A DNA stretch of 64,000 bases from Comamonadaceae bacterium. Its GTDB lineage: Bacteria; Pseudomonadota; Gammaproteobacteria; Burkholderiales; Burkholderiaceae_C. The translations under genes were made by a program, and so were the position numbers. This document shows positions 52,741 through 59,664 of this stretch, piece after piece. The notes beneath the pieces were generated by a model that made no database searches, was not told where the DNA came from, and was given only the letters and a program-made list of their open reading frames with translations. Each line of letters starts with the position of its first letter. Position 1 is the stretch's first letter. The stretch is from assembly GCA_027484575.1 (NCBI GenBank), contig JAIXSQ010000004.1:124001-188000 (forward strand), in the 5' to 3' direction.

Positions 52741-53580
52741 ATGCAGAAGCAAGTCCCCCTCGATCCGTTCCAGAACGTGGTCGCCAACGGCGTGGCCGTG
52801 TGCGACCTGAACAAGTTCCTGGGCATGACCCTGGAGAAGCTGACCCTCACCCTGGGCGGCACCGCGCTGACGCGCGCCATGATCACGAAGATGGAGCTCA
52901 AGGCCAACGGCAAGGTGATCCACGAGACCGACGGCTCCAAGCTGGCGAGCTCGAACCTGTACAACGGCCAGCCCGACGACTCCACGATCCTGAAGCTGGA
53001 CTTCATGGACCGCAAGGCCGTGACCGTCAACGCGCGCCAGGCCGGCGCCATGGACCTGTCGGCCGCCAGCGGCGTGGCGAACCTGCGCCTGGAGATCACG
53101 ATCGCCGGTGCCACCGCGCCGACCCTGACCGGCTTCGCCGACGTCTCGCCGGTGACCGACGACCCCAACGAGGCCGGCATTCGCCCCCTGGTGGCCCGCC
53201 GCCACCGCGCCACGGTGGTGATCGGTGGCGCCGGCCAGTTCGCGCTGCCGGTGCCCCACCTGGACCCGGCCGGCGGTGGCTCCAACTTCCGCCGGATCTA
53301 CATCTACAGCGCGCAGATGACCGGCTTCAAGGCCGTGCGCGACGGCGTGACCGACTTCGAGCTCACCAAGCTGCAGAACGAGGCCGCGCAGAAGGACAAC
53401 TACAAGACGCCGCAGGCCAACGTGGTGGTGTTCGATCCCGTCCAGGACGGCCAGCTGGCCGGCCGCACCTGGGACACCCGCAAGGGTGTGTGCCAGAGCG
53501 CGCAGTTCTACGGCACCTTCGGCAGTGGCGAGACGATCACGATCGAGACCGAGGAACTGATCGGCCTGGGCGCCTACTGA
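52741..53580 (+). CDS. Major capsid protein, PM2-P2-like double jelly-roll
   Basis: A 279-residue beta-rich protein. Its N-terminal third matches the viral coat P2 N-terminal family pattern I know: QVPLDPFQNVVANGVAVCDL, LGMTLEKLTLTLGGTALTRA, MITKMELKANGKVIHETDGS, then a second barrel with RRIYIYSAQMTGFKAVRDGV. Length (about 280) fits PM2/FLiP-type double-jelly-roll coats. Position after the packaging ATPase supports it. A fold prediction would be decisive. Confidence 0.82.
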   Translation: MQKQVPLDPFQNVVANGVAVCDLNKFLGMTLEKLTLTLGGTALTRAMITKMELKANGKVIHETDGSKLASSNLYNGQPDDSTILKLDFMDRKAVTVNARQAGAMDLSAASGVANLRLEITIAGATAPTLTGFADVSPVTDDPNEAGIRPLVARRHRATVVIGGAGQFALPVPHLDPAGGGSNFRRIYIYSAQMTGFKAVRDGVTDFELTKLQNEAAQKDNYKTPQANVVVFDPVQDGQLAGRTWDTRKGVCQSAQFYGTFGSGETITIETEELIGLGAY

Positions 53581-53593
53581 TCGGGGACCAGGC

Positions 53594-53881
53594 ATGTGGC
53601 CGCAACCCGCAACGACCGGGCCGAGTGACGGCCTGACCACCATCCGGCAGTTCGTGGGCTCGCTGAACAGCGCGCTCAACGACCAGACGTATGCGGGCCA
53701 GGACTTCGCGCCCTACAACCCCACGGGGCAGTTCGCCACGCGGGGGCCGCTGTCGACCGCGATCGAAGGCCAGCCGGTGAGCGTCTCGCGCCAGGACGGG
53801 ATCGTCCTGCCTTCGGGCGTGATCCTGATCGGCCTGGGCCTGGCCGCCGGCTGGTGGTTCTCCCGCCGCAAGGGCAGCTGA
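53594..53881 (+). CDS. Prophage membrane protein with C-terminal anchor
   Basis: A 95-residue protein. Soluble N-terminal part (GLTTIRQFVGSLNSALNDQT) and TM near residues 72-88 (GVILIGLGLAAGWWF) followed by RRKGS. Probable virion membrane protein. TGATG overlap with the next gene. Confidence 0.66.
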   Translation: MWPQPATTGPSDGLTTIRQFVGSLNSALNDQTYAGQDFAPYNPTGQFATRGPLSTAIEGQPVSVSRQDGIVLPSGVILIGLGLAAGWWFSRRKGS

Positions 53882-54075
53882 TGCCCCCGCTCCCTCCGCT
53901 GTCCTTCTCCGACACGGCCAACGCCCTGGGCGGCACCGCCGGGGGCGGGTGGATGCAGGGGGACTGGAACGTCAACCTAGGCGGCTCCGGCATCGCGTTT
54001 CAGGGGGGCATGCCTCCCTGGCTGCTCCTGGGCCTGGCTGCGGGGGCCGCGTGGCTGCTCATGCGCCGTCGCTGA
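53881..54075 (+). CDS. Prophage small membrane protein
   Basis: A 64-residue Gly-rich protein with C-terminal TM (PPWLLLGLAAGAAWLLM) ending RRR. It starts on the stop of the previous gene. Confidence 0.63.
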   Translation: MPPLPPLSFSDTANALGGTAGGGWMQGDWNVNLGGSGIAFQGGMPPWLLLGLAAGAAWLLMRRR

Positions 54076-54110
54076 CCCTGCGCCAGTGGGACGCGGATGC
54101 CCTCGAGGCC

Positions 54111-54464
54111 ATGGCCCCGGTGGCGACCGCGACCCCCTGGGCCGGCCTGGACTCCCTCGCCGACGTCCTCAATGGCTCCCACCTCTGGGAGTTCGAGCAC
54201 GGCCGGCGCCGCGCGCTGGTGGCCCTGACGGCTCGCCAGCTGGCCGCCGGCCGCGTGCTCGAGGTGACCGGCATGGTGAGCCTGGGCGAGCGGCTGCAGC
54301 TGGCCGAGGTGGGCCGGCAGATCGAGGCCGTGGCCGCGACCAGGTACGGCGACGTCGACCTGGTGAGCATGACCACGCGATGGGCGCACCTGGCGCGCGC
54401 CTGTGAGCGTGAGGGCTGGCAGCCGGCCGGCGTGACGATGACCAAGCGCCTGCGCGCGCACTGA
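54111..54464 (+). CDS. Prophage hypothetical protein with uncertain start
   Basis: A 117-residue helical protein from the first in-frame ATG (MAPVATATPW). The coding-like frame extends back to a CTG at 54072, which overlaps the previous stop (LTLRQWDADALEA), so a non-ATG start is possible. No TM, no family. Confidence 0.55.
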   Translation: MAPVATATPWAGLDSLADVLNGSHLWEFEHGRRRALVALTARQLAAGRVLEVTGMVSLGERLQLAEVGRQIEAVAATRYGDVDLVSMTTRWAHLARACEREGWQPAGVTMTKRLRAH

Positions 54465-54467
54465 ACC

Positions 54468-54836
54468 ATGGGCAGCAAATCGAGCTCGAGCCAGCAGCAG
54501 GTCCAGCAGGACCAGCGCATCGTCGCGGGGGAGGGTGCCGTCGTCGCCAAGGACGGATCGAGCGTCCAGGTCCTGGACAACGGCGCGATCCAGCGGGCCT
54601 TCGACACGGCCGACTCCAGCCTGAAGGGTGCGCTCGACTTCGGCACCAACGCGCTGGGCTTCGCCAAGCAGACGACCAACGCCGCGATCGACAACCTGCA
54701 GGTGACCCAGCAGCTGGTCGCCGACGCCTACAACGACGCGAAGGGCCGCGGGGCCCTGACCGACAAGCTCCTGATCGGGGCGGTGGCCGCTATGGGCCTG
54801 GTGGCCTTCGCGGCCGTGCGAAGGAACAACGGATGA
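54468..54836 (+). CDS. Prophage membrane protein with Ser-rich N terminus
   Basis: A 122-residue protein. SKSSSS run encoded by TCGAGC repeats (54480-54491), a Gln-rich coiled region, and C-terminal TM (LLIGAVAAMGLVAFAAV) ending RRNNG. ATGA overlap into the spike candidate. Likely a virion membrane protein. Confidence 0.66.
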   Translation: MGSKSSSSQQQVQQDQRIVAGEGAVVAKDGSSVQVLDNGAIQRAFDTADSSLKGALDFGTNALGFAKQTTNAAIDNLQVTQQLVADAYNDAKGRGALTDKLLIGAVAAMGLVAFAAVRRNNG

Positions 54837-55573
54837 CCCTCCCCACCGAAACCTACACCTTCACGATCCCGGCCGGCGGGATGTATCCGCTCCTGACCGT
54901 GGGGCGGATGTTCAAGATCATCAGCGCTACCGGTGCGGTCAACGTGACGGGCGACCGCTTCGGCACCTTCGGCCCGATCCTGGCCGGCCAGGGCCTGCGC
55001 GACGTCGACTTCTCTCAGCTGCAGTTCGTGGACGTCTCCGGCGCGGCCAACCGCGTGACCGTGATCGTCGGCGACTCTGTCTTCATCGATGACCGGATCA
55101 CGGGCGAAGTGTCCGTCGTGGACGGCGGCAAGGCCCGCACCCTGGCCGGCGGCATCGGCCTGGTCTCGGGGCAGCTGCCCGCCGTCGCGGGCCAGGTGTG
55201 CAAGTCGGGCATCTGGAACCCCGCCGGCTCTGGCCGGCGCGCCGTGATGCGCTCGATGCGCGCGGCCCTGAGCCTGGCCGGGGACATCTACATCGCGCGG
55301 ATCAATGCGGCCCTGCCGTCCCTGACGGTGCCGTTCTCTCTCCTGGCGGACGGTTCGGCCTTCGGTGGATCCTGCCGCGCCGCAGGCGACACCAGCGCGG
55401 GCTATGCGGGGACCATCGTCGGCACCTTGTCGGTTCCGGCATCCCAGACCGTCGAGTTCCGCCTGGACGAGCCGATCGTCATCCGCCCCGGATACGGCAT
55501 CGTCTTCCAGTCGGCCGCCGTGAACGTGCAGCTGACCACGTTCCTGACCTTCTTCGAGGAACTGGACGCGTGA
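54833..55573 (+). CDS. Beta-rich putative spike or receptor-binding protein
   Basis: A 246-residue protein without signal or TM. It is nearly all predicted beta (MYPLLTVGRMFKIISATGAV, DVDFSQLQFVDVSG, VEFRLDEPIVIRPGYGIVFQ) and reads as stacked barrels. Position after capsid and membrane genes suggests a vertex spike or host-recognition protein. No homologue identified. Confidence 0.58.
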   Translation: MTLPTETYTFTIPAGGMYPLLTVGRMFKIISATGAVNVTGDRFGTFGPILAGQGLRDVDFSQLQFVDVSGAANRVTVIVGDSVFIDDRITGEVSVVDGGKARTLAGGIGLVSGQLPAVAGQVCKSGIWNPAGSGRRAVMRSMRAALSLAGDIYIARINAALPSLTVPFSLLADGSAFGGSCRAAGDTSAGYAGTIVGTLSVPASQTVEFRLDEPIVIRPGYGIVFQSAAVNVQLTTFLTFFEELDA

Positions 55574-56256
55574 GATGGCTCCCCGTGGCCGTGACCGTCG
55601 CTGCAGCTGCCGCCCTGGCCGCTGCGGCGCGCGCGGCCTCGAGCTCGAGCTCGAGCTCGAGCAGCTTCTGGAGCGTGCCCGACGTCCTGCCGGAGTTCTT
55701 CGGCGAGCCTGACCAACGCACCGATCTACTGGACGACCTGGCCGTGACCCTGGACCCTTCGAGCTACACCGCCGCCGGCGTGGACGACGCCACCGCCGCG
55801 CGCAACGTGCGCGCCTTTCTGGACACGATCGCCTACGCCGAGGGCACGGCCGGCCGGGGAGACAACGGCTACAACATCCTGTTCGGCGGCGGCACCTTCG
55901 CCAGCTACGCCGACCACCCGCGCCAGCTGATCCCCTTCACCGACCTGGCGGGCCGCCAGCTGCGCAGTTCCGCCGCAGGCCGGTACCAGTTCCTGGCGCG
56001 CACCTGGGACGGGCTCAAGGTGAAGCTCGGCCTCCGGGACTTCGGGCCCGCCAACCAGGACGCCGCCGCCGCCGAGCTCATTCGTGAGCGCGGGGCCCTG
56101 CGGGACGTCCAGGCGGGCCGCTTCACCACCGCTATCACCAAGGTGCGGCCCGTGTGGGCCTCCCTGCCTGGTGCCGGCTACAGCCAGCCGGAGCGCAGCT
56201 TTTCCCACCTGCTCGCCGCGTACCAACGCGCGGGGGGCTTCACCGTCGAGACCTGA
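55570..56256 (+). CDS. Phage lytic transglycosylase (lambda R-like, GH104) with N-terminal anchor
   Basis: A 228-residue lysin starting at GTG. Residues 4-21 form a weak Ala-rich hydrophobic segment that may act as signal-anchor-release. A nine-serine run follows (TCGAGC x4, 55639-55662). The catalytic domain (about 75-228) matches lambda endolysin R: FLDTIAYAEGTAG with Glu91 as catalytic residue, NGYNILFGG, YADHPRQL, AAGRYQFLARTWDGLK, ERGALRDV, and VWASLPGAGYSQPE. It cleaves peptidoglycan glycan strands. GTGA overlap with the previous gene. Confidence 0.85.
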   Translation: MRWLPVAVTVAAAAALAAAARAASSSSSSSSSFWSVPDVLPEFFGEPDQRTDLLDDLAVTLDPSSYTAAGVDDATAARNVRAFLDTIAYAEGTAGRGDNGYNILFGGGTFASYADHPRQLIPFTDLAGRQLRSSAAGRYQFLARTWDGLKVKLGLRDFGPANQDAAAAELIRERGALRDVQAGRFTTAITKVRPVWASLPGAGYSQPERSFSHLLAAYQRAGGFTVET

Positions 56257-56258
56257 CC

Positions 56259-56618
56259 ATGAGCGCCAACGCATCCCCCGACCCGACCAACCTGGTTGTC
56301 CTCGCCGCCGTGGGCGTGGGGGCCTTCTGGTTCCTCACGCGCCGCGCAGCTGCGCAGCCGGCCAACGTTGCCGGCGTGGCCGCGCCGTCGCCCAACGCCG
56401 CCGGCATGAGCCAGCGCGCCGCGACCAACATCGGGCTCCTGGGCGCGGTGGGCAAGGCCCTGTTCGGGGGCCGCGCCGCCTACGCCTCGAGCGCGATCGA
56501 CGGCGTGGCCTACAACCCCACCGGATCGGTGAGCCCCTTCAACGCGATCGCCGGCATGCAGGCCGCGAACAGCGTCGGCGGCTACGCCTCGAACGACCCC
56601 GCCGCCTGGTGGCAGTGA
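56259..56618 (+). CDS. Prophage membrane protein
   Basis: A 119-residue protein with TM near residues 11-26 (NLVVLAAVGVGAFWFL) and a Gly/Ala/Asn-rich C-terminal domain with YNPTGSVSPFN. Related in style to the protein at 53594 (both have YNPTG). Unknown role. Confidence 0.6.
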   Translation: MSANASPDPTNLVVLAAVGVGAFWFLTRRAAAQPANVAGVAAPSPNAAGMSQRAATNIGLLGAVGKALFGGRAAYASSAIDGVAYNPTGSVSPFNAIAGMQAANSVGGYASNDPAAWWQ

Positions 56619-56622
56619 CGCC

Positions 56623-57006
56623 GTGAAGGTGGGCCCCGTCTCCGGCGACCTGGTGATCAAGCTCGCGCTCGGCGGCCTGGTCCTGGGCCTGGGCGCGTGG
56701 GCCGTGGCCCGTGCAGCTCGCGCGGTGGCCGGCCTCGAGGTGCCCGACGCGATCAACCCGGCCAGCCGGAACAACGTCTTCTATTCCACCTTCAACCAGG
56801 TGCTAGGGGCAGTGCTCCCGAGCGCGCCCGAGGCCGCCGGCCGCATGGCTGACGGCTCCTTCAGCCTGGGCGCCTTCGCCTACGACATGACGCACGGCGG
56901 CCAGGTGACCCCCGAGGGCAGGCCGTCGCGTCCCAACCTCTCCACCGTCGAGGTGGGCCCCTTCGGGCCCGTGACCTACGACGCGATGGGCAACCGCATC
57001 AACTGA
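56623..57006 (+). CDS. Prophage membrane protein
   Basis: A 127-residue protein, GTG start. TM at residues 10-32 (VIKLALGGLVLGLGAWAVARAA), then a soluble domain (NNVFYSTFNQVLGAVLP) ending PFGPVTYDAMGNRIN. Unknown role. Confidence 0.62.
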   Translation: MKVGPVSGDLVIKLALGGLVLGLGAWAVARAARAVAGLEVPDAINPASRNNVFYSTFNQVLGAVLPSAPEAAGRMADGSFSLGAFAYDMTHGGQVTPEGRPSRPNLSTVEVGPFGPVTYDAMGNRIN

Positions 57007-57020
57007 CCGAGACCCCCACC

Positions 57021-57197
57021 ATGGACAAGCTCCTGCGCTCGAAGACCTTCTGGACCGGCGTGGCCACGATCGCCGCCGCCGGCACCGGCTACGCCGAGGG
57101 CGTGCTCGCCGCCGGTGACGCCCTGCAGGCCGTCTCCACCGGCCTGATCGGCATCTTCCTGCGCCTGGCGATCGCCAAGGGCCTGGCGCCGCGATGA
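57021..57197 (+). CDS. Prophage tiny membrane protein, holin-like
   Basis: A 58-residue protein with two hydrophobic stretches (TGVATIAAAGTGYAEGVLAAG and GLIGIFLRLAIAKGL). Location three genes after the lysin makes a holin plausible. ATGA overlap into the next gene. Confidence 0.58.
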   Translation: MDKLLRSKTFWTGVATIAAAGTGYAEGVLAAGDALQAVSTGLIGIFLRLAIAKGLAPR

Positions 57198-57352
57198 CCG
57201 AGCGTGTTGTCGTCGCCGTCATCTCCGCCCTGGCCGGCGGGATGCTCACCTACGGGGCCAAGACCCTGACCCTCGAAGGCCGCCTGGACGCGATCGAGCG
57301 CGCCCTGGTGCGCATCGAGCAGCGGATCTATCCGGTGGGGGGCAGGCCGTGA
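57194..57352 (+). CDS. Prophage tiny membrane protein
   Basis: A 52-residue protein with TM VVVAVISALAGGMLTYG and an amphipathic helix (LEGRLDAIERALVRIEQRI). Overlaps both neighbours. Could be part of a holin/spanin set; not recognised. Confidence 0.55.
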   Translation: MTERVVVAVISALAGGMLTYGAKTLTLEGRLDAIERALVRIEQRIYPVGGRP

Positions 57353-57489
57353 AGCTGCCCCCGTGGATGCCGCGTTGGCCCGAGCTCACGCGCGAGACCC
57401 TGACCGTGATCGGTGGCGCCGTCCTGGCCGCCGTGATCATCAGCCAGGTGCCCAGCGTGAAGCGATTCATCAAGGACGCCTGGAACTGA
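57349..57489 (+). CDS. Prophage tiny membrane protein
   Basis: A 46-residue protein, GTG start overlapping the previous stop. N-terminal Trp/Pro segment and TM (LTVIGGAVLAAVIISQV) with a basic tail. Last gene before a terminator. Confidence 0.52.
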   Translation: MKLPPWMPRWPELTRETLTVIGGAVLAAVIISQVPSVKRFIKDAWN

Positions 57490-57523
57490 TCGCACCAGGC
57501 GCGCACCTGGTCGATCGTGACCT

Positions 57524-57564
57524 GGTGCAATTGCACCTTCACAATTCGCTGCTCATGCAATTGC
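57524..57564. repeat. Palindromes GGTGCAATTGCACC and GCAATTGC
   Basis: A 14-bp perfect palindrome at 57524-57537 and its 8-bp core again at 57557-57564. Position at the end of the late operon; regulatory or structural role unknown. Confidence 0.6.
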
Positions 57565-57594
57565 CCCGCCGGCCTGGTGCTGGCGGGGGCTTTC
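57563..57594 (+). terminator. Terminator of the prophage late operon
   Basis: GCCCCGCC pairs with GGCGGGGGC (one bulge) and is followed by TTTCT. Confidence 0.7.
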
Positions 57595-57616
57595 TAATTC
57601 CGTAAGGGGAATTGAT

Positions 57617-57826
57617 TTGAATCCGATGGAACGCATGCTGCTATTGCAGGCTTTGCAGCGCGCCGACGTGCGCCTGGTGGCGCAGTGGGCGGCCAAGTTC
57701 GTGGCGACGCACCCGGAGGCGCTCGATGCACCTGGTGCAGCCGAGGCGCTGCAGCTGCTGCACCTGGCCGGCGTCAATGCCAGCGGAAGCGCGCCCACCA
57801 GTGCGGGGGCGGCGGCTCGCGGCTGA
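57617..57826 (+). CDS. Prophage small protein at the right end
   Basis: A 69-residue protein from TTG 57617 (AAGGGG eight bases before) or ATG 57626. Helical (MLLLQALQRADVRLVAQWAA), no TM. Convergent with and overlapping the next gene by 53 bp. Unknown. Confidence 0.55.
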   Translation: MNPMERMLLLQALQRADVRLVAQWAAKFVATHPEALDAPGAAEALQLLHLAGVNASGSAPTSAGAAARG

Positions 57827-58010
57827 TCACGAGCTCGAAGGTGCCCGCCAGCTTGGCGCGGCGGATCTTGTCGGGGACGTTCCAGCCGGCCGCGTAGCGC
57901 GCGGCGCGGTGGGACTCGCGGGGGATGCCGGCGACGGCCTCGCACCAGGCCCAGACCTCAGGCCACGTGACGGGGACCTCGCCGAACAGGTCGACGGGGT
58001 TCGGCTTCAC
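57774..58010 (-). CDS. Prophage immunity-region protein linked to the repressor in the circular form
   Basis: A 78-residue soluble protein, GTG start. TWPEVWAWCEAVAGIPRESH and AGWNVPDKIRRAKLAGTFEL resemble a small protein I have seen beside DUF3693 repressors in small phages. In the circle the repressor stop (58024-58026) would lie 13 bp upstream, so both would share one transcript. In the prophage it lies at the other end, behind host genes read in the same direction. Confidence 0.62.
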   Translation of the reverse strand: MKPNPVDLFGEVPVTWPEVWAWCEAVAGIPRESHRAARYAAGWNVPDKIRRAKLAGTFELVISREPPPPHWWARFRWH

Positions 58011-58116
58011 ACCCTGGAGGGTGCTAGGCTGCGGCCAGCGCCGGGGGTGCAACCAGCGCACGCAGGCCATCCGCCATCCTGCCGATTGCGCTCCTGGTGC
58101 GCCGCTTGCGCGCACT

Positions 58117-58144
58117 GTTCGACATAACGATCATCGTACGAAGT
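58117..58144 (-). other. attR: complete dif-like site
   Basis: On the minus strand ACTTCGTACGA (XerC-like arm), spacer TGATCG, TTATGTCGAAC (XerD-like arm). It closely resembles the proteobacterial dif consensus as I recall it. It lies 22 bp from the ankyrin gene stop. Confidence 0.78.
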
Positions 58145-58165
58145 CACAACACGATCGCCACCAGC

Positions 58166-58825
58166 TCACCAGGTGCCTGCCGGCCGCTGCGCCCGGACCC
58201 TGGCCAGGATCATCTCGACCGCATCCGGCCGGTTCGCCCGGCGTGCGAAGTCCAGTGCGCTCAGCCCCAGCTGGTTCTTCATCGCCACGTCGGCGCCGGC
58301 CTCCAGCAGCAAGCGCACGGACTGCGGCGAGCCGTACATCGCAGCCATCATCAGCGGCGTGCTGCCGTTGGGCGACTCGGCGTCGATGAACGCATGGTGC
58401 TCCAGCAGCAGTTCCATCAGTTCCAGGTGCCCGCCCGTGGCCGCGTAATGCAACGGCGCCCAGCCCGGCTTGTTCACGTCGGCGTCCCGGGCGATCAAGG
58501 CCCGCGCCTGGGCCACGTGGCCCTTGAGCGCCGCCATCATCAGCGGCGTCTCGTCGGCCTTGTTGCGCTGGTCGACCTTGGTCGCCGGCCAGTCGATCAG
58601 GGCCTGGGCCACCTTCAGCGACGGCTGGCGCAGCGCCAGGTACAGCGGATGCTGGCCCGAGGGATCGGGCGTGTTGGGGTCGAAGCCGCGTCGCAGCAGC
58701 CCCATGACCGCGGCCGCATCGTCGCGGACCAGCGCCTGGAAGAAGTCGTCGTACGAGCCGGAGCGTGCGACAGAAAACCCAATGGCGACAACGCACAAGA
58801 GGATGAACTTGAAGTAATGCTTCAA
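58166..58825 (-). CDS. Exported ankyrin-repeat protein
   Basis: A 219-residue protein. Signal sequence 1-20 (YFKFILLCVVAIGFSVA), then about five ankyrin repeats (DETPLMMAALKGHVAQARAL, GWAPLHYAATGGHLELMELLLE, GSTPLMMAAMYGSPQSVRLLLEAGAD). Periplasmic protein interaction is likely; partner unknown. It overlaps tatD by 4 bp. The dif-like site is just downstream. Confidence 0.9.
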   Translation of the reverse strand: MKHYFKFILLCVVAIGFSVARSGSYDDFFQALVRDDAAAVMGLLRRGFDPNTPDPSGQHPLYLALRQPSLKVAQALIDWPATKVDQRNKADETPLMMAALKGHVAQARALIARDADVNKPGWAPLHYAATGGHLELMELLLEHHAFIDAESPNGSTPLMMAAMYGSPQSVRLLLEAGADVAMKNQLGLSALDFARRANRPDAVEMILARVRAQRPAGTW

Positions 58826-59628
58826 CTCAGGACCCCCCGGAACAGGCGCTCGAAGTTGCGGCTCGTGAGCTGTCCGATCGCTTCCGCGTCCGTGCCCCGC
58901 AGCTGCGCCAGCAGGCTGGCCACATGCGGCACGTAGGCCGGGGTGTTGAGCTTGCCGCGGTACGGCACCGGCGCCAGGTAGGGGCTGTCGGTCTCGATCA
59001 GCAGCCGGTCGTCGGGCACGAACGCCGCCACTTCGCGCAGGTCGGCCGCGCTCTTGAAGGTGACGATGCCCGAAAAGGAGATGTAGTAGCCCAGGTCCAG
59101 CGCCGCGCGGGCGACCTCGGCGGTCTCGGTGAAGCAGTGGAAGACGCCGCCGGCACTGCCCGCCGAGCCGTCCTCACCCTCCTCCCGCAGGATCGCCAGC
59201 GTGTCGGCCGACGCGGCACGCGTGTGGATGACCAGCGGCTTGCCGCAGGCCCGGGCGGCCCGGATGTGGGTGCGAAAGCGCGCCCGCTGCCAGTCCAGGT
59301 CGCCGACGCTGCGGCCGCCCTTGCGCTCGTCCATCTGGTAGTAGTCCAGCCCGGTCTCGCCGATGGCGACCACCCGCGGCCGTGCCGCCAGTGCCAGCAG
59401 GCCGTCGACGGTGGGTTCGGCCACGCCCTCGTTGTCCGGGTGCACGCCCACGCTGGCCCAGAAGTTGTCGTGCGCCACCGCCAGCGCGTGGACGGACTCG
59501 AACTCCTCGAGCGTGGTGCAGATGCACAGGGCACGGTCCACCCGGGCCTCGTGCATGGCCTGGCGGATCTGGGGCAGCTGGCTGGACAGCTCGGGGAAGC
59601 TGAGGTGGCAATGCGAATCGACGAACAT
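58822..59628 (-). CDS. tatD: TatD-family DNase
   Basis: A 268-residue metal-dependent hydrolase. FVDSHCHLSFPEL (metal ligands), VGVHPDNEG, IGETGLDYY, FRTHIRAARACGKPLVIHTRAAS, HCFTE and LIETDSPYLAPVPYRGK. In E. coli-type clusters tatD follows mltG-tmk-holB-pilZ, as here. Confidence 0.94.
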   Translation of the reverse strand: MFVDSHCHLSFPELSSQLPQIRQAMHEARVDRALCICTTLEEFESVHALAVAHDNFWASVGVHPDNEGVAEPTVDGLLALAARPRVVAIGETGLDYYQMDERKGGRSVGDLDWQRARFRTHIRAARACGKPLVIHTRAASADTLAILREEGEDGSAGSAGGVFHCFTETAEVARAALDLGYYISFSGIVTFKSAADLREVAAFVPDDRLLIETDSPYLAPVPYRGKLNTPAYVPHVASLLAQLRGTDAEAIGQLTSRNFERLFRGVLS

Positions 59629-59664
59629 CCGCCGATGATGCCAGCGCGCCGGCGCGCCGCCGGC

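Larger units (their letters stand above)
48070..58133. mobile_element. Integrated tailless (double-jelly-roll type) temperate phage, about 10.05 kb
   Basis: A compact prophage bounded by two copies of GACATAACGATCA (48070-48082 and 58121-58133), giving a 10,051-bp circle. It holds a DUF3693-like repressor and a divergent early operon, an iteron region, an FtsK/HerA-type ATPase, a PM2-P2-like coat protein, about ten small membrane proteins, a putative spike, and a lambda-R-like lysin. There are no tail, terminase, portal, integrase, Zot or filamentous coat genes. The size is close to PM2 (10.1 kb). Integration by host XerC/XerD at dif is inferred from the flanking sites. Confidence 0.85.

Noticed and set aside
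48070-58133. A tailed-phage remnant or plasmid island
   Set aside because: No terminase, portal, tail, relaxase or partition genes; the module is compact and looks complete.
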